A program made the position numbers and the translations under genes. 6,331 nucleotides of DNA. It comes from Gemmatimonadaceae bacterium. Lineage in GTDB: Bacteria; Gemmatimonadota; Gemmatimonadetes; Gemmatimonadales; Gemmatimonadaceae. The stretch lies in assembly GCA_017881545.1 (NCBI GenBank), contig JADGQU010000148.1, positions 1-6,331 of the forward strand, written 5' to 3'. Positions 6,125-6,331 of the stretch are shown here, one piece after another. Below the pieces are notes generated by a model, which saw nothing but the letters and a program-made list of their open reading frames with translations, did not search any database and was not told where the DNA came from. Every line of letters starts with the position of its first letter. The first letter of the stretch is position 1.

Positions 6125-6331
6125 TATTGCAGGCTGAATTCGGTGGCATAAATCTGCCCGCCGCGCTCGAAGTACATCCTGATCCCGCCGCGTCCGAAAG
6201 TCGTGAGAATGCGATTCACATCCTGCGCGTTGGCGATAGGAGTGCGATTGATCTGGACGATCACGTCGCCCGACATAAGCCCGATCTGTTGCTGCACCCG
6301 GTCGCTCGCCCTGGTAACGAGCGCGCCCTGA
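6124..6331 (-). CDS. C-terminal PDZ domain of a larger protein, possibly an HtrA/Deg-type serine protease (5' part outside the window)
   Basis: The reading frame enters at the window edge and runs 68 residues to a TAG stop at 6126-6124. The fragment reads as most of a PDZ domain: GALVTRASDRVQQQIGLMSG, followed by DVIVQINRTPIANAQDVNRI, ILTTF and a final strand pair ending YATEFSLQ. The pattern of a hydrophobic strand, a residue block before GL, GDVIVQINxxPI and a helix beginning AQDV is the substrate-binding PDZ fold seen at the end of bacterial HtrA/Deg proteases. It is also found in site-2 and C-terminal processing proteases and secretion proteins. The catalytic domain, signal peptide and start lie beyond position 6331, so protease activity is inference. 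The protein ends right after the domain, as in HtrA proteins. Its stop shares one base with the purB start (TAGTG), implying co-transcription with the purine/phospholipid genes. Confidence 0.8.
   Translation of the reverse strand, partial: QGALVTRASDRVQQQIGLMSGDVIVQINRTPIANAQDVNRILTTFGRGGIRMYFERGGQIYATEFSLQ

Noticed and set aside
1..6331. Search for internal terminators, purine riboswitch, PurR-like operators, tRNAs, insertion sequences, or direct-repeat arrays
   Set aside because: There is no noncoding space to hold them; no hairpin followed by a T run and no repeated units were seen by eye on either strand. A covariance-model scan of the region upstream of position 6331 would be needed for leader elements.

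Overview
The window is a gapless, single-direction gene block. Eight genes all lie on the minus strand, so transcription runs from position 6331 towards position 1. In transcription order they are: the C-terminal end of a PDZ-domain protein (6331-6124), purB (6124-4691), purC (4691-3750), psd (3753-3103), pssA (3103-2126), purS (2126-1869), purQ (1872-1180) and the N-terminal half of purL (1179 to beyond position 1). No intergenic stretch exists: seven consecutive junctions either overlap by 1 to 4 nt or abut exactly. No RNA gene, mobile element, CRISPR array, promoter or terminator was seen. The promoter must lie upstream of position 6331 and the operon end beyond position 1.

Two pathways are interleaved. 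The purine genes encode de novo IMP/AMP steps. PurS, PurQ and small-type PurL form the three-part FGAM synthetase, PurC is SAICAR synthetase, and PurB is adenylosuccinate lyase (used both for SAICAR to AICAR and for adenylosuccinate to AMP). Between purC and purS sit psd and pssA, the two enzymes that turn CDP-diacylglycerol into phosphatidylserine and then phosphatidylethanolamine. The upstream PDZ protein, probably an HtrA/Deg-like envelope protease, is coupled to purB by a stop/start overlap.

The organism is a bacterium with a high-GC genome, judging from GC-rich third positions and long spurious antisense frames. It makes phosphatidylethanolamine, so it is probably a Gram-negative. The split PurS/PurQ/PurL system argues against Gammaproteobacteria, which use one fused large PurL. 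PurB resembles the animal-type enzyme and PurC the longer, roughly 300-residue yeast-type enzyme. A lineage such as Gemmatimonadota or Acidobacteriota would fit, but this is a low-confidence guess from gene content, not a placement.

All eight reading frames look intact within the window and every visible family motif is present. The points most worth a second look are the embedding of phospholipid genes in a purine operon, the uninterrupted chain of coupled junctions (with one strong internal ribosome binding site, before purS), the human-like adenylosuccinate lyase with an altered signature loop, and the charged, disordered tail of PssA. I did not find a credible previously undescribed system; this is mainly core metabolism in an unusual arrangement.
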